Shown here: in pieces, positions 28,689 to 39,091 of the stretch | How the letters are laid out: each line of letters starts with the position of its first letter | Numbering within the stretch: the stretch's first letter is position 1 | NCBI GenBank assembly: GCA_023954135.1 | Contig: JAMLIN010000010.1 | Span: forward strand, 1-64,000 | Length of the DNA: 64,000 nucleotides | Source: Burkholderiaceae bacterium | Lineage (GTDB): Bacteria > Pseudomonadota > Gammaproteobacteria > Burkholderiales > Burkholderiaceae_E | Direction of reading: 5' to 3' | The notes under the pieces: model-generated | What the model was told of the DNA's origin: nothing | Databases searched by the model: none | Seen by the model: the letters and a program-made list of their open reading frames with translations, nothing else | Position numbers and translations under genes: made by a program

Positions 28689-29546
28689 ATGCAGGTCCGC
28701 CGGGTTGCCGCGGCACAGGGCTGGCGCTGGGTGGTCGGCGGCTTCCGCCTGCTGGCGGCCAGGCCGCTCGCCCTGCTCGCCCTGCTCGTCTTCGACGTGT
28801 TCCTGCTCCTGCTGCCCTCGATCCTGCCCCTGATCGGGCCGCTGATGCCGACCCTGCTCACCCCGGTGTTCGGGGTCGGGCTGATGGTCGCGATGCGCGC
28901 CACCGACCGTGGCGGCAACCCGGCGCCGCAGATGCTGTTCGCTGCCTTCGGCGACGAAGGCGGGAACGCCTGGCGCAACCTGCTGATACTGGGCGCATTC
29001 AACGCGATAGCGACCATGGCCGCGATCACGCTGACCGCGCTCGCCGACGGCGGCAGCCTGCTCGGATCGGTGACCGGACTGGAGGGCGGCGAAGCCCCCG
29101 CCGGCGGCCCAGGGGAGAACGGCCAGGCCGACGATCCGGCGGGAACGGGCCTCGTCCTGCCCGACATATCGCTCGCGCTGCTCTTCTTCCTGCTGCTTCT
29201 GGTGCCGATCCAGGCCGCATCGTGGTATGCGCCGCTCTTCATCGCCTGGCACCGGATCCCGGTCGCGAAGTCGCTCTTCTTCAGCCTCGTCGCAGTGTGG
29301 CGCAACAAGGCCGCCTTCGGCGTCTACGTGGCTTCCTGGATCGCCGCGGTATTCGGCATCTCGACCATCGTCACGTCGCTGACCCTCGTGACGGGCGTCA
29401 CGACGATCACGTCGATGCTCGTCTTCTTCGCATCGCTGGCGATCCTGACCGCGATGTACGGCTCGGTCTGGCTGAGCTACCGGGACGTGATCGAAGCCGA
29501 CACCCCGACGGACGTCGTCCCGCCGGGGGAACTCACAGGGGAGTGA
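28689..29546 (+). CDS. BPSS1780 family inner-membrane protein
   Basis: 285 residues with about five or six hydrophobic helices: near residues 27-50, 55-75, 98-120, 160-185, 205-235 and 238-260. The N-terminal MQVRRVAAAQGWRWVVGGFRLL matches the start typical of this uncharacterised Burkholderiales family. A Gly/Pro/Glu-rich loop (residues 125-155) separates the first and second halves. It is 6 bp after thrB, so co-transcribed, and its 3' end overlaps the convergent uvrD gene by 14 bp. Function unknown. Confidence 0.85.
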   Translation: MQVRRVAAAQGWRWVVGGFRLLAARPLALLALLVFDVFLLLLPSILPLIGPLMPTLLTPVFGVGLMVAMRATDRGGNPAPQMLFAAFGDEGGNAWRNLLILGAFNAIATMAAITLTALADGGSLLGSVTGLEGGEAPAGGPGENGQADDPAGTGLVLPDISLALLFFLLLLVPIQAASWYAPLFIAWHRIPVAKSLFFSLVAVWRNKAAFGVYVASWIAAVFGISTIVTSLTLVTGVTTITSMLVFFASLAILTAMYGSVWLSYRDVIEADTPTDVVPPGELTGE

Positions 29547-31812
29547 GCTTCGCGACCGACAGGGCGAGCCACTTGATGCCGGACGGGCCGAAGTTGATCT
29601 GTGCCCGCGCATCGTCCCCCCGACCCTCGATCTCCATCACCACGCCTTCGCCGAACCGGGCGTGCTCGACCGCCTGGCCGATCCGCAGGCCGGTGCCGCG
29701 ATCCCGGGTGGCCGGGCTTCCGCTGCCGGCCGGCACGCTGCGCGCCGGCCAGCCGGTGGCATCGTGCCAGGTGCCCATCCGGCCCGTGCCGCGCGGCGTC
29801 AGCCACTTGAGCGATTCCGGCGGCAGCTCGTCGATGAAGCGGGACTTCAGTCCGTAGCGTGTCTGCCCGTGGAGCATGCGGGTCTGGGAATACGACAGGT
29901 AGAGCCGCTCGCGCGCCCGGGTGATCGCCACATACATCAGGCGGCGCTCCTCCTCGAGACCGCCGGGCTCGGCCGACGAATTCTCGTGCGGGAACAGGCC
30001 CTCCTCGAGGCCGGTCATGAAGACGACCCGAAACTCCAGACCCTTGGCGGAGTGGACGGTCATGAGCTGCAGGGCATCGGCGCCCTCCCCGGCCTGGTTC
30101 TCGCCGGCCGCGAGCGAGGCATGGCCGAGAAATTCGGCAAGCGGGGTCGAGCGCGCGCCGTCCGGGCCTGCCGCATCGAGCACGTCGACGCCATCACCGG
30201 CCGCCGCCAGCAGGCCATCGGCGGGGACATCGGCGATCGCCACGCCGGCGTTGGCCGGCACGTCCTGACCTATTCCCTCCTCGGCGAGGAAGGCGACCGC
30301 CGCATTGACCAGCTCGCGCAGGTTCTCGAGGCGTTCCTCGCCCTCGCGCTCGTTCTCGTAATGCTGGCGCAGGCCACTGCGCTGGACGACCTGCTCGATC
30401 AGGGCCGGCAGCGGAAGCTCACGGGTTTCGGTCGCCAGCCCGTCGATCAGCCCGATGAAGGTCGACAGCCGGCTGCCCGCCGCCCCACCGAGGCTGGCGC
30501 AGGCGTCGCGCAGGCTGCAGCCCGCGCTGGCGGCCACATCGCCCAGGGCCTCGAGGCTACGGGCACCAATGCCGCGCGCCGGGAAATTGACGACCCGCAG
30601 GAAGGCGCCGTCGTCGTGGGGATTGGCGATCAGGCGCAGGTAGGCGAGCGCATGCTTGATCTCGGCCCGCTCGAAGAAGCGCAAGCCCCCATACACCCGG
30701 TACGGAATGCCCTGGGCGACCAGGGCATGCTCGATGACCCGCGACTGGGCGTTCGAGCGGTAGAGCACCGCGATGTCGCTGCGCATCCCCCCTTCGGCGA
30801 CCAGGCTGCGGACCTCCTCCACCAGCCATCGCGCTTCGAGCGCGTCGCTCATCGCCTCGTAGACGCGCACCGGCTCGCCCTCGCCGGCATCGGTCCAGAG
30901 ATTCTTGCCCAGGCGCGACTCGTTGTTGCGGATGAGCCGGTTCGCGCAGTCGAGGATATGGCCGTGCGACCGATAGTTCTGCTCGAGCTTGATCAGGTTG
31001 CGGACCTGGAACTCGCGCTCGAAGGCCGCCATGTTCCCGACGTTGGCGCCGCGGAACGCGTAGATGCTCTGGTCGTCGTCGCCGACGGCGAAGATCGCGT
31101 TGTCGGTACCTGCCAGCAGCTTGAGCCAGCGGTACTGCAGCACATTGGTGTCCTGGAATTCGTCGACGAGGATGTGCCGGAACCGAGCCTGGTAGTGCTC
31201 GCGCAGCAACTGGTTGCGCCCGAGCAGCTCGAACGAGCGCAGCAGCAGCTCGGCGAAGTCGACCACCCCTTCGCGCTGGCACTGGGCGTCGTACTCGGCG
31301 TAGAGCTCGACGTAGTGCCGGTTGATGTCGTCGACGACCTCGACGTCGGGCGCGCGCAGGCCCTGCTCCTTCGCGGAGTTGACGAAGTACTGGATGTTGC
31401 GCGGCGGATAGCGCTCGTCGTCGACGCCGAGGCGCTTGCACATCCGCTTGATCGCGCCCAGCTGGTCCGCCGAATCGAGGATCTGGAAGGTCTGCGGCAG
31501 GGCCGCATCGCGGTGATGCGCCCGCAGCATCCGGTTGCAGAGCCCGTGGAAGGTGCCGATCCACATGCCGCGGGTGCTGATCGGCAGCATCGCCGCGAGC
31601 CGGGTGTTCATCTCGCGGGCGGCCTTGTTGGTGAAGGTCACCGCGAGCACACCCTGCGGGCTCGCCTGGCCGGTGGCGATCAGCCAGGCGATCCGGGTGG
31701 TGAGGACCCGCGTCTTGCCGCTGCCCGCGCCGGCGAGGATCAGCGCGTGCTGCGCGGGCAGGGTGACGGCGTTGCGCTGAGGCTCGTTGAGCGAATCGAG
31801 GAAGCGTTGCAT
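29533..31812 (-). CDS. uvrD: ATP-dependent DNA helicase UvrD (superfamily 1)
   Basis: 759 residues. 3'-5' helicase of nucleotide excision and mismatch repair. Helicase motifs: I (AGAGSGKTR near residue 32), II (DEFQDTN), III (DDDQSIYAFRGA), IV (EQNYRS), V (TVHSAKGLEF) and VI (VAITRARERL). The C-terminal part with a conserved EHARFGEGVVMEIEG strand pattern is the Tudor-like domain seen in UvrD/PcrA. Its 3' end overlaps the membrane protein gene by 14 bp. Confidence 0.96.
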   Translation of the reverse strand: MQRFLDSLNEPQRNAVTLPAQHALILAGAGSGKTRVLTTRIAWLIATGQASPQGVLAVTFTNKAAREMNTRLAAMLPISTRGMWIGTFHGLCNRMLRAHHRDAALPQTFQILDSADQLGAIKRMCKRLGVDDERYPPRNIQYFVNSAKEQGLRAPDVEVVDDINRHYVELYAEYDAQCQREGVVDFAELLLRSFELLGRNQLLREHYQARFRHILVDEFQDTNVLQYRWLKLLAGTDNAIFAVGDDDQSIYAFRGANVGNMAAFEREFQVRNLIKLEQNYRSHGHILDCANRLIRNNESRLGKNLWTDAGEGEPVRVYEAMSDALEARWLVEEVRSLVAEGGMRSDIAVLYRSNAQSRVIEHALVAQGIPYRVYGGLRFFERAEIKHALAYLRLIANPHDDGAFLRVVNFPARGIGARSLEALGDVAASAGCSLRDACASLGGAAGSRLSTFIGLIDGLATETRELPLPALIEQVVQRSGLRQHYENEREGEERLENLRELVNAAVAFLAEEGIGQDVPANAGVAIADVPADGLLAAAGDGVDVLDAAGPDGARSTPLAEFLGHASLAAGENQAGEGADALQLMTVHSAKGLEFRVVFMTGLEEGLFPHENSSAEPGGLEEERRLMYVAITRARERLYLSYSQTRMLHGQTRYGLKSRFIDELPPESLKWLTPRGTGRMGTWHDATGWPARSVPAGSGSPATRDRGTGLRIGQAVEHARFGEGVVMEIEGRGDDARAQINFGPSGIKWLALSVAKLTPL

Positions 31813-31855
31813 GGCCTGTGATTTTACACAGGGGCACAGCGGGCCAATGTGAACC

Positions 31856-32503
31856 TCAGGCTCTGTTCGCTTCGGTCAGGAGGCCGATGACGCACACCGG
31901 CCCGGCCAGCCAGGCGAGCGATGTTGCCGGCCAGGCGAGGCCCTGCCCGAGCAATGCCAGGGGCACCACCCCGACGAGCAGGATCGACTGCCAGCGCCGA
32001 GGCCCGCCGACCAGGCGGATGCCGAGCGCGACGCCGAGCAGGACACCGGCGATCCCGCCGATCACCGGCGCCGCGGCGGCCGGAACCAGGCCGGCCAATG
32101 TCGCGGCCCCGGCGGCCATCGCGTCGACCGAACCGGCGACCCGGGACCGCGGCCCCTCGCCGGCCCAGTCGAGGACGGCGGCAGCGCCACCGATACAGGC
32201 GAGCACCGCGAGGCTCATCGTGACCGACACCGGCGCCCCGAGCCAGAGCGCGGCCCCGGCAAGGCCCGGCGCCACGAACCCGCCCCAGAAGCGCCCGCCG
32301 TCGGCCCGTCGCCGTACGTAGCAGCCGAAGCCGGCCAGCAGGAGCGCCAGGCCGAATCCGAACCACCAGTTCGGGCTCGGTGTCCCGCCATGGGCAAGGC
32401 GCGACATGAAGAGCCACAACGCCAGGGCGCCGCCCGCGGCGGGCAGCGCAGCGATCCGCCAGGACGACGCCGGCAGAGGCAGGGGGGAAGGCGATCTGTT
32501 CAT
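31856..32503 (-). CDS. Integral membrane protein of unknown function
   Basis: 215 residues from the ATG at 32503, preceded by GAGGG; longer in-frame starts add an unlikely Cys/Arg-rich leader. The sequence is almost entirely hydrophobic with about six or seven helices rich in Gly, Ala and Leu, joined by short loops such as YVRRRADGGRFWGG. No Cys or His pattern or transporter signature is visible. It sits just upstream of uvrD in the same direction (43-bp gap) and is divergent from an acyl-CoA synthetase gene (70 bp). Confidence 0.7.
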   Translation of the reverse strand: MNRSPSPLPLPASSWRIAALPAAGGALALWLFMSRLAHGGTPSPNWWFGFGLALLLAGFGCYVRRRADGGRFWGGFVAPGLAGAALWLGAPVSVTMSLAVLACIGGAAAVLDWAGEGPRSRVAGSVDAMAAGAATLAGLVPAAAAPVIGGIAGVLLGVALGIRLVGGPRRWQSILLVGVVPLALLGQGLAWPATSLAWLAGPVCVIGLLTEANRA

Positions 32504-32573
32504 TCCCTCATTGTCCGATAAACCGGAATGTGTGAGAGTCGCAGCGCAGTCGAGCACAGGAGGAGACCAGGTC

Positions 32574-34145
32574 ATGCAGACGGACATACTGTCCCAGATA
32601 CGCCGGCACGCCCGCGAGCAGGGCGATGCGATCGCGTTCATCGCGCCGCACCGGCACTGGACCTTCGGCGATCTCGACACCGAGTCGAACCGGATCGCAC
32701 AGGGCCTGCGCTCGCTGGGCATCGGGCCCGGCGACCGGGTGGCGGCACTCACCAAGCATACCGGCGAGTGCCTCGCGCTGATGGTGGGCGTCAACAAGGT
32801 CGGCGCAGTCTGCATGCCGGTCAACTGGCGGCTCGCCCCGCCCGAGATCGCCTATATCCTGGACAACGGACACGCGAAGCTGCTGATGCGCGACACCGAG
32901 TTCGTCGATGCCTGCGAGCAACTCTCGGTCCCGAGCCTCGCCATGACGGTCGGCACGCTGGAAGCCGCCGCCGGCCGGCCGGCCCTGCTCGAATGGGCCG
33001 CCGGCTTCCCCGCCGAGGACACCGGCCGGCAGGCGAACATGCGGGACACCGCGCTGCAGCTCTATTCCTCCGGCACGACCGGCCTGCCCAAGGGGGTCGA
33101 GCTCTCCTACGCCAACCTCGAGGCCGGGCTGCTGGGCAGCATTCCCGCCGAGATCGGCTATACCGGCCCTCCGGGGGTCTTTCTCAATGCCCTGCCGACC
33201 TTCCATATCGCCGGCATCGGGGTCGCGGCCCTCACCGCCTCGCTCGGCGGCCTCTCCGTCCTCTATCCCGACTTCAATCCACCGGCAATCCTCGATGCGA
33301 TCCCCGAGCACAGAGTCACCCATACCTTCCTGGTGCCGGCGATGATCCAGTTCCTGCTCCAGGTCCCCGGCATCGAGGCGAAGGACTTCTCCAGCCTGCA
33401 CACCATCTCGTACGGTGCATCGCCGATCACCGAGCGGGTGCTGGTGGACGCGATCAGGGTCTTCGGCTGCCGTTTCGTCCAGGTCTACGGCCTGACCGAG
33501 ACGACCGGCGCGGTCACCGCGCTTTCCCACGAGGACCATGTCACCGAAGGGCCGAAACGCGACCTGTTGCGCTCGGCCGGCCGGGCGATGCTCGGCGTCC
33601 AGGTCAAGGTGGTCGACGTCGCCACCGGCGAGTCCCTGCCCGACGGCGAGGTCGGCGAGGTCTGGATCCACACGAAGCAGAACATGATCGGCTACTGGGG
33701 GAACCCACGGGCGAGCGCGGATGCGATCGTCGATCGCACCGACGACGACCCGGGCTGGCTGCGTACCGGCGATGCCGGCTTCATGCGCGACGGCTACCTG
33801 TTCCTGCACGACAGGATGAAGGACATGATCGTCTCCGGCGGCGAGAACATCTACCCGGCGGAAGTCGAGAACGCCCTGATGCAGCACCCGGCGGTGGCCG
33901 ATGGCGCCGTCATCGGGGTCCCCGACGACCAGTGGGGCGAGCAGGTCAAGGCGATCGTGGTGGTGAAGCCCGGCGAGGCCGCCGACGCTGCCGGGATCAT
34001 CGGCTTCATGCGCGAGCGCATCGCCCACTTCAAGTGCCCGAAGACGGTCGATTTCGTCGAGGCGATCCCGCGCAACCCGAGCGGCAAGATCCTCAAGCGC
34101 GTGCTGCGTGCGCCCTACTGGGAAGACCGCGACCGCGCCATCTGA
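32574..34145 (+). CDS. Acyl-CoA synthetase (AMP-forming), long-chain fatty acid type
   Basis: 523 residues; ATG at 32574 after AGGAGGAGA. Second class I acyl-CoA ligase of the window. P-loop YSSGTTGLPKGVELS starts at residue 164; VYGLTETTG and GYWGNP follow; the hinge LRTGDAGFMRDGYLFLHDR and the core KDMIVSGGENIYPAEVE are intact; the C-terminal Lys is in PRNPSGKILKRVLR. This is closer to the FadD/feruloyl-type ligases than the copy at 13.6 kb, so the two probably act on different acids. It is followed by a palindromic element whose first base is in its stop codon region. Confidence 0.92.
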   Translation: MQTDILSQIRRHAREQGDAIAFIAPHRHWTFGDLDTESNRIAQGLRSLGIGPGDRVAALTKHTGECLALMVGVNKVGAVCMPVNWRLAPPEIAYILDNGHAKLLMRDTEFVDACEQLSVPSLAMTVGTLEAAAGRPALLEWAAGFPAEDTGRQANMRDTALQLYSSGTTGLPKGVELSYANLEAGLLGSIPAEIGYTGPPGVFLNALPTFHIAGIGVAALTASLGGLSVLYPDFNPPAILDAIPEHRVTHTFLVPAMIQFLLQVPGIEAKDFSSLHTISYGASPITERVLVDAIRVFGCRFVQVYGLTETTGAVTALSHEDHVTEGPKRDLLRSAGRAMLGVQVKVVDVATGESLPDGEVGEVWIHTKQNMIGYWGNPRASADAIVDRTDDDPGWLRTGDAGFMRDGYLFLHDRMKDMIVSGGENIYPAEVENALMQHPAVADGAVIGVPDDQWGEQVKAIVVVKPGEAADAAGIIGFMRERIAHFKCPKTVDFVEAIPRNPSGKILKRVLRAPYWEDRDRAI

Positions 34146-34245
34146 TCCGGCTTCGCATGCGGGCACATGGCCGCGTTGGGGCGCCTTGCCGTACGACCGT
34201 ACTGTCTGCGGCGCCCCGTCTTGCCCTGCACCCGCATGCGAAGCC
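34144..34245 (+). repeat. Palindromic dispersed element, copy A
   Basis: 102 bp. Outer arms GGCTTCGCATGCGGG (34149-34163) and CCCGCATGCGAAGCC (34231-34245) pair perfectly over 15 bp. The inner part contains GGGGCGCC and GGCGCCCC and a small GTAC-GACC-GTAC dyad. The 67-bp core is the same as in copy B (opposite strand) with three differences. It follows the acyl-CoA synthetase stop, overlapping it, and lies 54 bp upstream of purU, so it could end the upstream transcript or shape the leader. Confidence 0.85.
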
Positions 34246-34299
34246 GTGCGGCTGCGGGTGGCGGTCCGCTATCATCGGCGGCCTCTACCCGAGCGAACC

Positions 34300-35151
34300 A
34301 TGGCGAACCAACTGATCCTGACCCTCTCCTGTCCCGACCGCCGCGGCATCGTCCACGCGGTATCGGGCTTCCTGCTCGAGCACGGCAACAACATCGTCGA
34401 GGCGCGCCAGTTCGAGGACCGCTCGACCGGCCTGTTCTTCATGCGGGTGCAATTCAGCGCCGATGACGGCGCCTCGACGGGCGACTTCGCCGACGAGTTC
34501 GCCTCGATCGCGGCGCGCTTCGAGATGCGCTTCGCGTTTCGCGAGGCGGGCCGGCCGGTACCCACCGCGATCATGGTGTCGCGCCAGGGACACTGCCTGA
34601 ACGACCTGCTGTTTCGCTGGAAATCGGGGCTGCTGCCGATCGACATCCGGGCGATCGTGTCGAATCATCGCGACTTCTACCAGCTCGCCGCGTCCTACAA
34701 CATCCCCTTTCACGAGATCCCGGTCAGCGCGGCAACCAAGCCTCGTGCGGAATCCCGGCTGGTGGAGATACTGGAAGCCGAAGCCGTCGAGCTGGTGGTG
34801 CTGGCGCGCTACATGCAGGTGCTCTCGGACGGCCTGTGCGAGCGCCTCGCCGGACGCGCGATCAACATCCATCATTCCTTCCTGCCGAGCTTCAAGGGCG
34901 CGCGCCCCTACCAGCAGGCCCATGATCGCGGCGTCAAGCTGATCGGGGCGACGGCCCACTATGTCACCGCCAGGCTCGACGAGGGACCCATCATCGAGCA
35001 GGAGATCGAGCGGGTCGATCACTCGATGGATGTCGCGACGCTCTCCGCCATCGGACGCGACGTCGAGAGCGTCGCCCTCGCCCGGGCGGTGAAGTGGCAT
35101 GCCGAGCACCGCATCCTTCTCAATGGCGCGAAAACCGTGATCTTCCGTTAG
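34300..35151 (+). CDS. purU: Formyltetrahydrofolate deformylase
   Basis: 283 residues. Hydrolyses 10-formyl-THF to formate and THF, balancing one-carbon pools and feeding PurT. N-terminal ACT domain (LILTLSCPDRRGIVHAVSGF, residues 4-80) and C-terminal formyltransferase domain with the catalytic Asn in NIHHSFLPSF (Asn189), the His of that motif and the Asp of DEGPIIEQ. Length and both domains match the family. No strong ribosome site is seen before the ATG. It converges on the IclR gene with a 13-bp gap. Confidence 0.96.
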   Translation: MANQLILTLSCPDRRGIVHAVSGFLLEHGNNIVEARQFEDRSTGLFFMRVQFSADDGASTGDFADEFASIAARFEMRFAFREAGRPVPTAIMVSRQGHCLNDLLFRWKSGLLPIDIRAIVSNHRDFYQLAASYNIPFHEIPVSAATKPRAESRLVEILEAEAVELVVLARYMQVLSDGLCERLAGRAINIHHSFLPSFKGARPYQQAHDRGVKLIGATAHYVTARLDEGPIIEQEIERVDHSMDVATLSAIGRDVESVALARAVKWHAEHRILLNGAKTVIFR

Positions 35152-35164
35152 TTGGCGGGTTCTC

Positions 35165-35968
35165 CTACCACTCGAGGGTGAGGGACATGGCGTCGGCGGC
35201 GCTGCGGATCTCGGGAACGAAGTCGAGCACCTGCGCGAGGCTGGTGCGCTCGAGCGGCGCATGGACCGAGATCGCCGCCACGATCGCGCCTTCCGAATTG
35301 CGCACCGGCAAGGCAACGCCGCAGATGCCCGGGAGATACTCCTCGTTGTCGATCGAATGGCCGCGCTGGCGGATCGACTCGAGCTCGAGCAGCAGCGCGG
35401 ACGGATCGACCTGGGTGCGCGCGGTATAGCTGACCAGCGGCGAGACACGCACGAAGCGCTCGCGTGCCCGCCTCGGCATGGCCGACAGGAACAGCTTGCC
35501 GCTGGCCGAGGCGTGCATCGGTGCGCAGGAACCGGCCGAGAAGCTCGCCTTCAGCGGCCAGGCGACCTCGACGCGATCGAGGTAGAGCACGCTGTTGCCC
35601 TGCGGCACGGTCAGGTTGCAGGTCTCGCCGATCTGCTCGGCGAGCTCCTCGAGGATCGCATGGCGGGCGGCGCGGGAAGGGGAACGAACCAGCACCCGGC
35701 CCGCGAGGCGGTTGAGCCGCTCGCCGGTGGCATAGACCTTCGAGCCCGGCTCCCGGGCAATGTAGCCGGCGAACTCCAGGGTGCCCAGGATCCGGTAGAC
35801 CGTCGCCTTCGGCAGGGATACCTCCCGACAGATCGTCGCCAGGGGTGGGGGATCCTCGCTCGCCGCGATCGCCTCGAGAATCCGAACCGCGCGCAACACC
35901 GCCGATCCCGCTGGAATGTCGGCATCCGCCGCGGGATCGTGCCGGACTGCCAGCCTCGTCTCGCTCAT
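35165..35968 (-). CDS. IclR family transcriptional regulator
   Basis: 267 residues from the ATG at 35968, which has GGGGGAGGAG upstream. N-terminal winged HTH (VLRAVRILEAIAASEDPPPL, PKATVYRILGTLEFAGYI) and C-terminal effector domain (DRVEVAWPLKASFSAGSCAP, HASASGKLFLSAMP, NEEYLPGICGVALPV). IclR proteins usually sense an aromatic or short-chain organic acid. No clear target operon is adjacent: upstream is a gene-free 486 bp then leuS, downstream purU. It may act on distant genes or on its own promoter. Confidence 0.93.
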   Translation of the reverse strand: MSETRLAVRHDPAADADIPAGSAVLRAVRILEAIAASEDPPPLATICREVSLPKATVYRILGTLEFAGYIAREPGSKVYATGERLNRLAGRVLVRSPSRAARHAILEELAEQIGETCNLTVPQGNSVLYLDRVEVAWPLKASFSAGSCAPMHASASGKLFLSAMPRRARERFVRVSPLVSYTARTQVDPSALLLELESIRQRGHSIDNEEYLPGICGVALPVRNSEGAIVAAISVHAPLERTSLAQVLDFVPEIRSAADAMSLTLEW

Positions 35969-36454
35969 CGCTCCTCCCCCTCGCGTCGCGGCCCCTGGAG
36001 GGCCTGTCGCGGTTCCATTATCTGGGCTAAGAGCCCCGGAGTCGAGAAGCGAGGCGCAAGGGGTCGGCAACCACGCATAGCGCCCTGAGCGATGCATGGG
36101 GGCCGGGGAAGTGGAGACGTCGCGGGTGGGGAAACGATGACCGGCGTCGGGTGCCGGCGGCAAGTGGAGCGCGGGGGACTCGACGGCCTTGGCCGACGGT
36201 CCCGTTCTTCTCGCGCCCCGGTCCTCTTCCAACCAGTGATCGGTGGAGAGAGAATCGGACGCGCACCGGAAAAACCCGAGTCGCGGCAGACCGGCGGTCA
36301 ATGCCGGGGATGGACGGCCGATTCCCCGGAACAGGCCGGCCCGAGCAGGGCTTACGAATCGATACACCCGCTTGCAGACGCTTGCATGCAGGGGCGCTCG
36401 CTATAATTACGGGTTTCGCGCCCGCGCGCCCTTCTCACACGATCCGCCTCGCTC
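35969..36454. other. Gene-free region upstream of leuS and the IclR gene
   Basis: 486 bp between divergent genes. Short open frames here have no family features. The last 55 bp hold a perfect -10 hexamer for leuS. A CTTGCA repeat (36371 and 36381) lies near the promoter. I do not see a T-box or other leucine-type leader: there is no run of Leu codons and no strong terminator hairpin with T-run. Confidence 0.5.
36381..36407 (+). promoter_or_regulatory. Probable sigma-70 promoter of leuS
   Basis: TATAAT at 36402-36407 is a perfect -10 and is very rare in this GC-rich sequence. CTTGCA at 36381-36386 is the best -35 candidate (15-bp spacing, shorter than ideal). It lies 47 bp upstream of the leuS ATG. 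Confidence 0.6.
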
Positions 36455-39091
36455 ATGCAATCGAAATACGATCCGCAAGCCGTCGAATCGGCTGCCCGGG
36501 ACCACTGGCAGGCGATCGACGCCTATCGCGCCGTCGAAGGCGATCCCCGCTTTCCCAAGGGGAAGTTCTACGCCTGCTCGATGCTGCCCTACCCCTCGGG
36601 CAAGCTGCACATGGGCCATGTGCGCAACTACACGATCAACGACGTGATGTATCGGTACAAGCGCATGAACGGCTTCAATGTGCTGATGCCGATGGGCTGG
36701 GACGCCTTCGGGCTGCCGGCCGAGAACGCCGCGATCCGCAACGAGGTCGCCCCGGCACGATGGACCTACGACAACATCGCCTACATGAAGAAGCAGATGC
36801 AGGCGATGGGCTTCGCGATCGACTGGTCCCGCGAGATCGCCGCCTGCGATCCCCGCTATTACCGCTGGAACCAGTGGCTGTTCCTCAAGATGCTCGAGCG
36901 GGGCATCGCCTATCGCAAGACCCAGGTCGTCAACTGGGACCCCGTCGACCAGACGGTGCTCGCGAACGAGCAGGTCATCGACGGACGCGGCTGGCGTACC
37001 GGCGCACCCGTCGAGCGCCGCGAGATCCCGGGCTACTACCTGCGGATCACCGACTACGCCGACGAGCTGCTCGAGCAGGTCGAGAACGGCCTCGAGGGCT
37101 GGCCGGAGCGGGTGCGGGTGATGCAGGCGAACTGGATCGGCCGCTCGACCGGCGTGCGCTTCGCCTTCGAGCACGACATCGCCGACGCCGATGGCCGGCT
37201 GGTCGGCGACGGCCGGCTCCATGTGTTCACCACCCGGGTCGACACCCTCTGCGGCGTGACCTTCGTGGCGGTCGCGCCCGAGCATCCGCTCGCCGCCGTC
37301 GCCGACAGCCTCCAGAGCAGCGTGATGGAGGCCGACCTCGCCACCCTCGAGAAGAAGGGCGTCGCCACCGGCCTGCATGTACGCCATCCGCTCAGCGGCG
37401 AACCGATCGAAGTCTGGGTCGGCAACTATGTCTTGATGAGCTACGGCGACGGGGCCGTGATGGGAGTGCCGGCGCACGACGAGCGTGACTTCGCCTTCGC
37501 GAAGCGCTACGGCCTGCCCATCCGGCAGGTGATCGCCGTTCCCGGCGAGACCTTCTCGACGGATGCCTGGCAGGACTGGTACGCCGACAAGGCGCGCGGC
37601 GTCTGCATCGATTCGGGCCGCTACGACGGCCTGGCCCACGAGGCCGCGGTCGACGCGATCGCCGCCGACCTCGAAGCCGCCGGCCTCGGCGGCAAGAAGA
37701 CCCAGTGGCGCCTGCGCGACTGGGGCATCTCGCGCCAGCGCTACTGGGGCACCCCGATCCCGATCATCCATTGCGAGGATTGCGGACCGGTGCCGGTGCC
37801 CTATGCCGACCTTCCCGTCGTGCTTCCCGAGGACCTGGTTCCCGACGGCAGCGGCAACCCCCTGAACCACGACGAGCGGTTCCTGCGCTGCGCCTGCCCG
37901 AGCTGCGGCAAGCCGGCGCGCCGGGAAACCGACACGATGGATACATTCGTCGACTCGTCCTGGTACTACATGCGCTATTGCTCGCCCGACAGCGACGAGG
38001 CGATGGTCGACGAGCGCACCGACTACTGGATGCCGATGGACCAGTACATCGGCGGCATCGAGCATGCGGTGCTCCACCTGCTCTACGCGCGCTTCTGGAC
38101 CCGCGTGATGCGCGACCTCGCAGGCGAGCGCGGCGATCCGGCGCGCGGGCTGGTGTCCTTCAGCGAGCCGTTCACCCGGCTGCTCTGCCAGGGCATGGTC
38201 CTCAACCACATCTACAGCCGCCGCACCGACAAGGGCGCGATCGAGTACCTCTGGCCGGACGATGTCGAGTGGGTCAACGACGCCGATGGCAAGCCCGCCT
38301 CGGTGCGCTCGAAGATCGACGGCCAGCCGGTCGACTACGGCGGCATCGGCACGATGTCGAAGTCGAAGAACAACGGCGTCGACCCGCAGGAGCTCATCGA
38401 CCAGCACGGCGCCGACACGGCGCGCCTGTTCGTGATGTTCGCGAGCCCGCCGGAACAGACCCTCGAATGGTCGAGCACCGGCGTCGAGGGCGCATCGCGC
38501 TTCCTGCGCCGGCTCTGGCATTTCGCGGCAACCCATGCCGGGCGAATCGCGGCGGCACCCGCCGGCTTCGACTCCGAGGGGCTCGCACCCGCCCAGCGCG
38601 AGCTGCGCCGCGAGATCCATACCGTTCTCAAGCAGGCCGACTACGACTACCAGCGCACCCAGTACAACACGGTGGTGTCGGCCGCCATGAAGATGCTCAA
38701 TGCGCTCGAGGGCGCGGCGTACGACGACACGCCCGCCTCGGCCGCGGTCCTGCGCGAATGCCTGTCGATCCTGCTGCGGATCCTCTACCCGGTCGTGCCG
38801 CACGTCACCCATGCGATCTGGGTCGACCTGGGCTACGCCGGCAGCGACGGCGACCTGCTCGACGCAGCCTGGCCAGGGATCGATCCCGCGGCGCTCACGG
38901 CGGACGAGATCGAGCTCGTGGTGCAGATCAACGGCAAGGTCCGGGGCTCGATCCGGGTCGCCGCCGACGCCGACCGCGAGACGATCGAGGCTGCGGCGCT
39001 CGCGTCCGATGCCTTCGCCCGCCACGGCGACGGCAAGCCGCTGCGCAAGCTGGTGGTGGTGCCGGGGCGGCTGGTCAACCTCGTCGTCTAG
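36455..39091 (+). CDS. leuS: Leucyl-tRNA synthetase
   Basis: 878 residues, normal length. Charges tRNA-Leu. Class I signatures are intact: HMGH at residues 52-55 and MSKSK at 634-638. The editing (CP1) domain with [18 protein letters not shown] and the zinc-type C-x2-C pairs ([16 protein letters not shown]) are present. In Burkholderiales leuS is usually followed directly by lptE and holA; here a 9-kb LysR/TRAP segment lies between them. Its TAG stop is inside the CTAG shared with the opposite-strand LysR stop. Confidence 0.98.
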   Translation: MQSKYDPQAVESAARDHWQAIDAYRAVEGDPRFPKGKFYACSMLPYPSGKLHMGHVRNYTINDVMYRYKRMNGFNVLMPMGWDAFGLPAENAAIRNEVAPARWTYDNIAYMKKQMQAMGFAIDWSREIAACDPRYYRWNQWLFLKMLERGIAYRKTQVVNWDPVDQTVLANEQVIDGRGWRTGAPVERREIPGYYLRITDYADELLEQVENGLEGWPERVRVMQANWIGRSTGVRFAFEHDIADADGRLVGDGRLHVFTTRVDTLCGVTFVAVAPEHPLAAVADSLQSSVMEADLATLEKKGVATGLHVRHPLSGEPIEVWVGNYVLMSYGDGAVMGVPAHDERDFAFAKRYGLPIRQVIAVPGETFSTDAWQDWYADKARGVCIDSGRYDGLAHEAAVDAIAADLEAAGLGGKKTQWRLRDWGISRQRYWGTPIPIIHCEDCGPVPVPYADLPVVLPEDLVPDGSGNPLNHDERFLRCACPSCGKPARRETDTMDTFVDSSWYYMRYCSPDSDEAMVDERTDYWMPMDQYIGGIEHAVLHLLYARFWTRVMRDLAGERGDPARGLVSFSEPFTRLLCQGMVLNHIYSRRTDKGAIEYLWPDDVEWVNDADGKPASVRSKIDGQPVDYGGIGTMSKSKNNGVDPQELIDQHGADTARLFVMFASPPEQTLEWSSTGVEGASRFLRRLWHFAATHAGRIAAAPAGFDSEGLAPAQRELRREIHTVLKQADYDYQRTQYNTVVSAAMKMLNALEGAAYDDTPASAAVLRECLSILLRILYPVVPHVTHAIWVDLGYAGSDGDLLDAAWPGIDPAALTADEIELVVQINGKVRGSIRVAADADRETIEAAALASDAFARHGDGKPLRKLVVVPGRLVNLVV

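Noticed and set aside
36092..36406. A 104-codon open frame upstream of leuS
   Set aside because: Arg/Gly/Ser-rich with no signal, no ribosome site and no family pattern; it runs across the leuS promoter.
36407..39025. An 872-codon open frame opposite leuS
   Set aside because: leuS is unmistakable with all class I motifs; the antisense product has no domain features.
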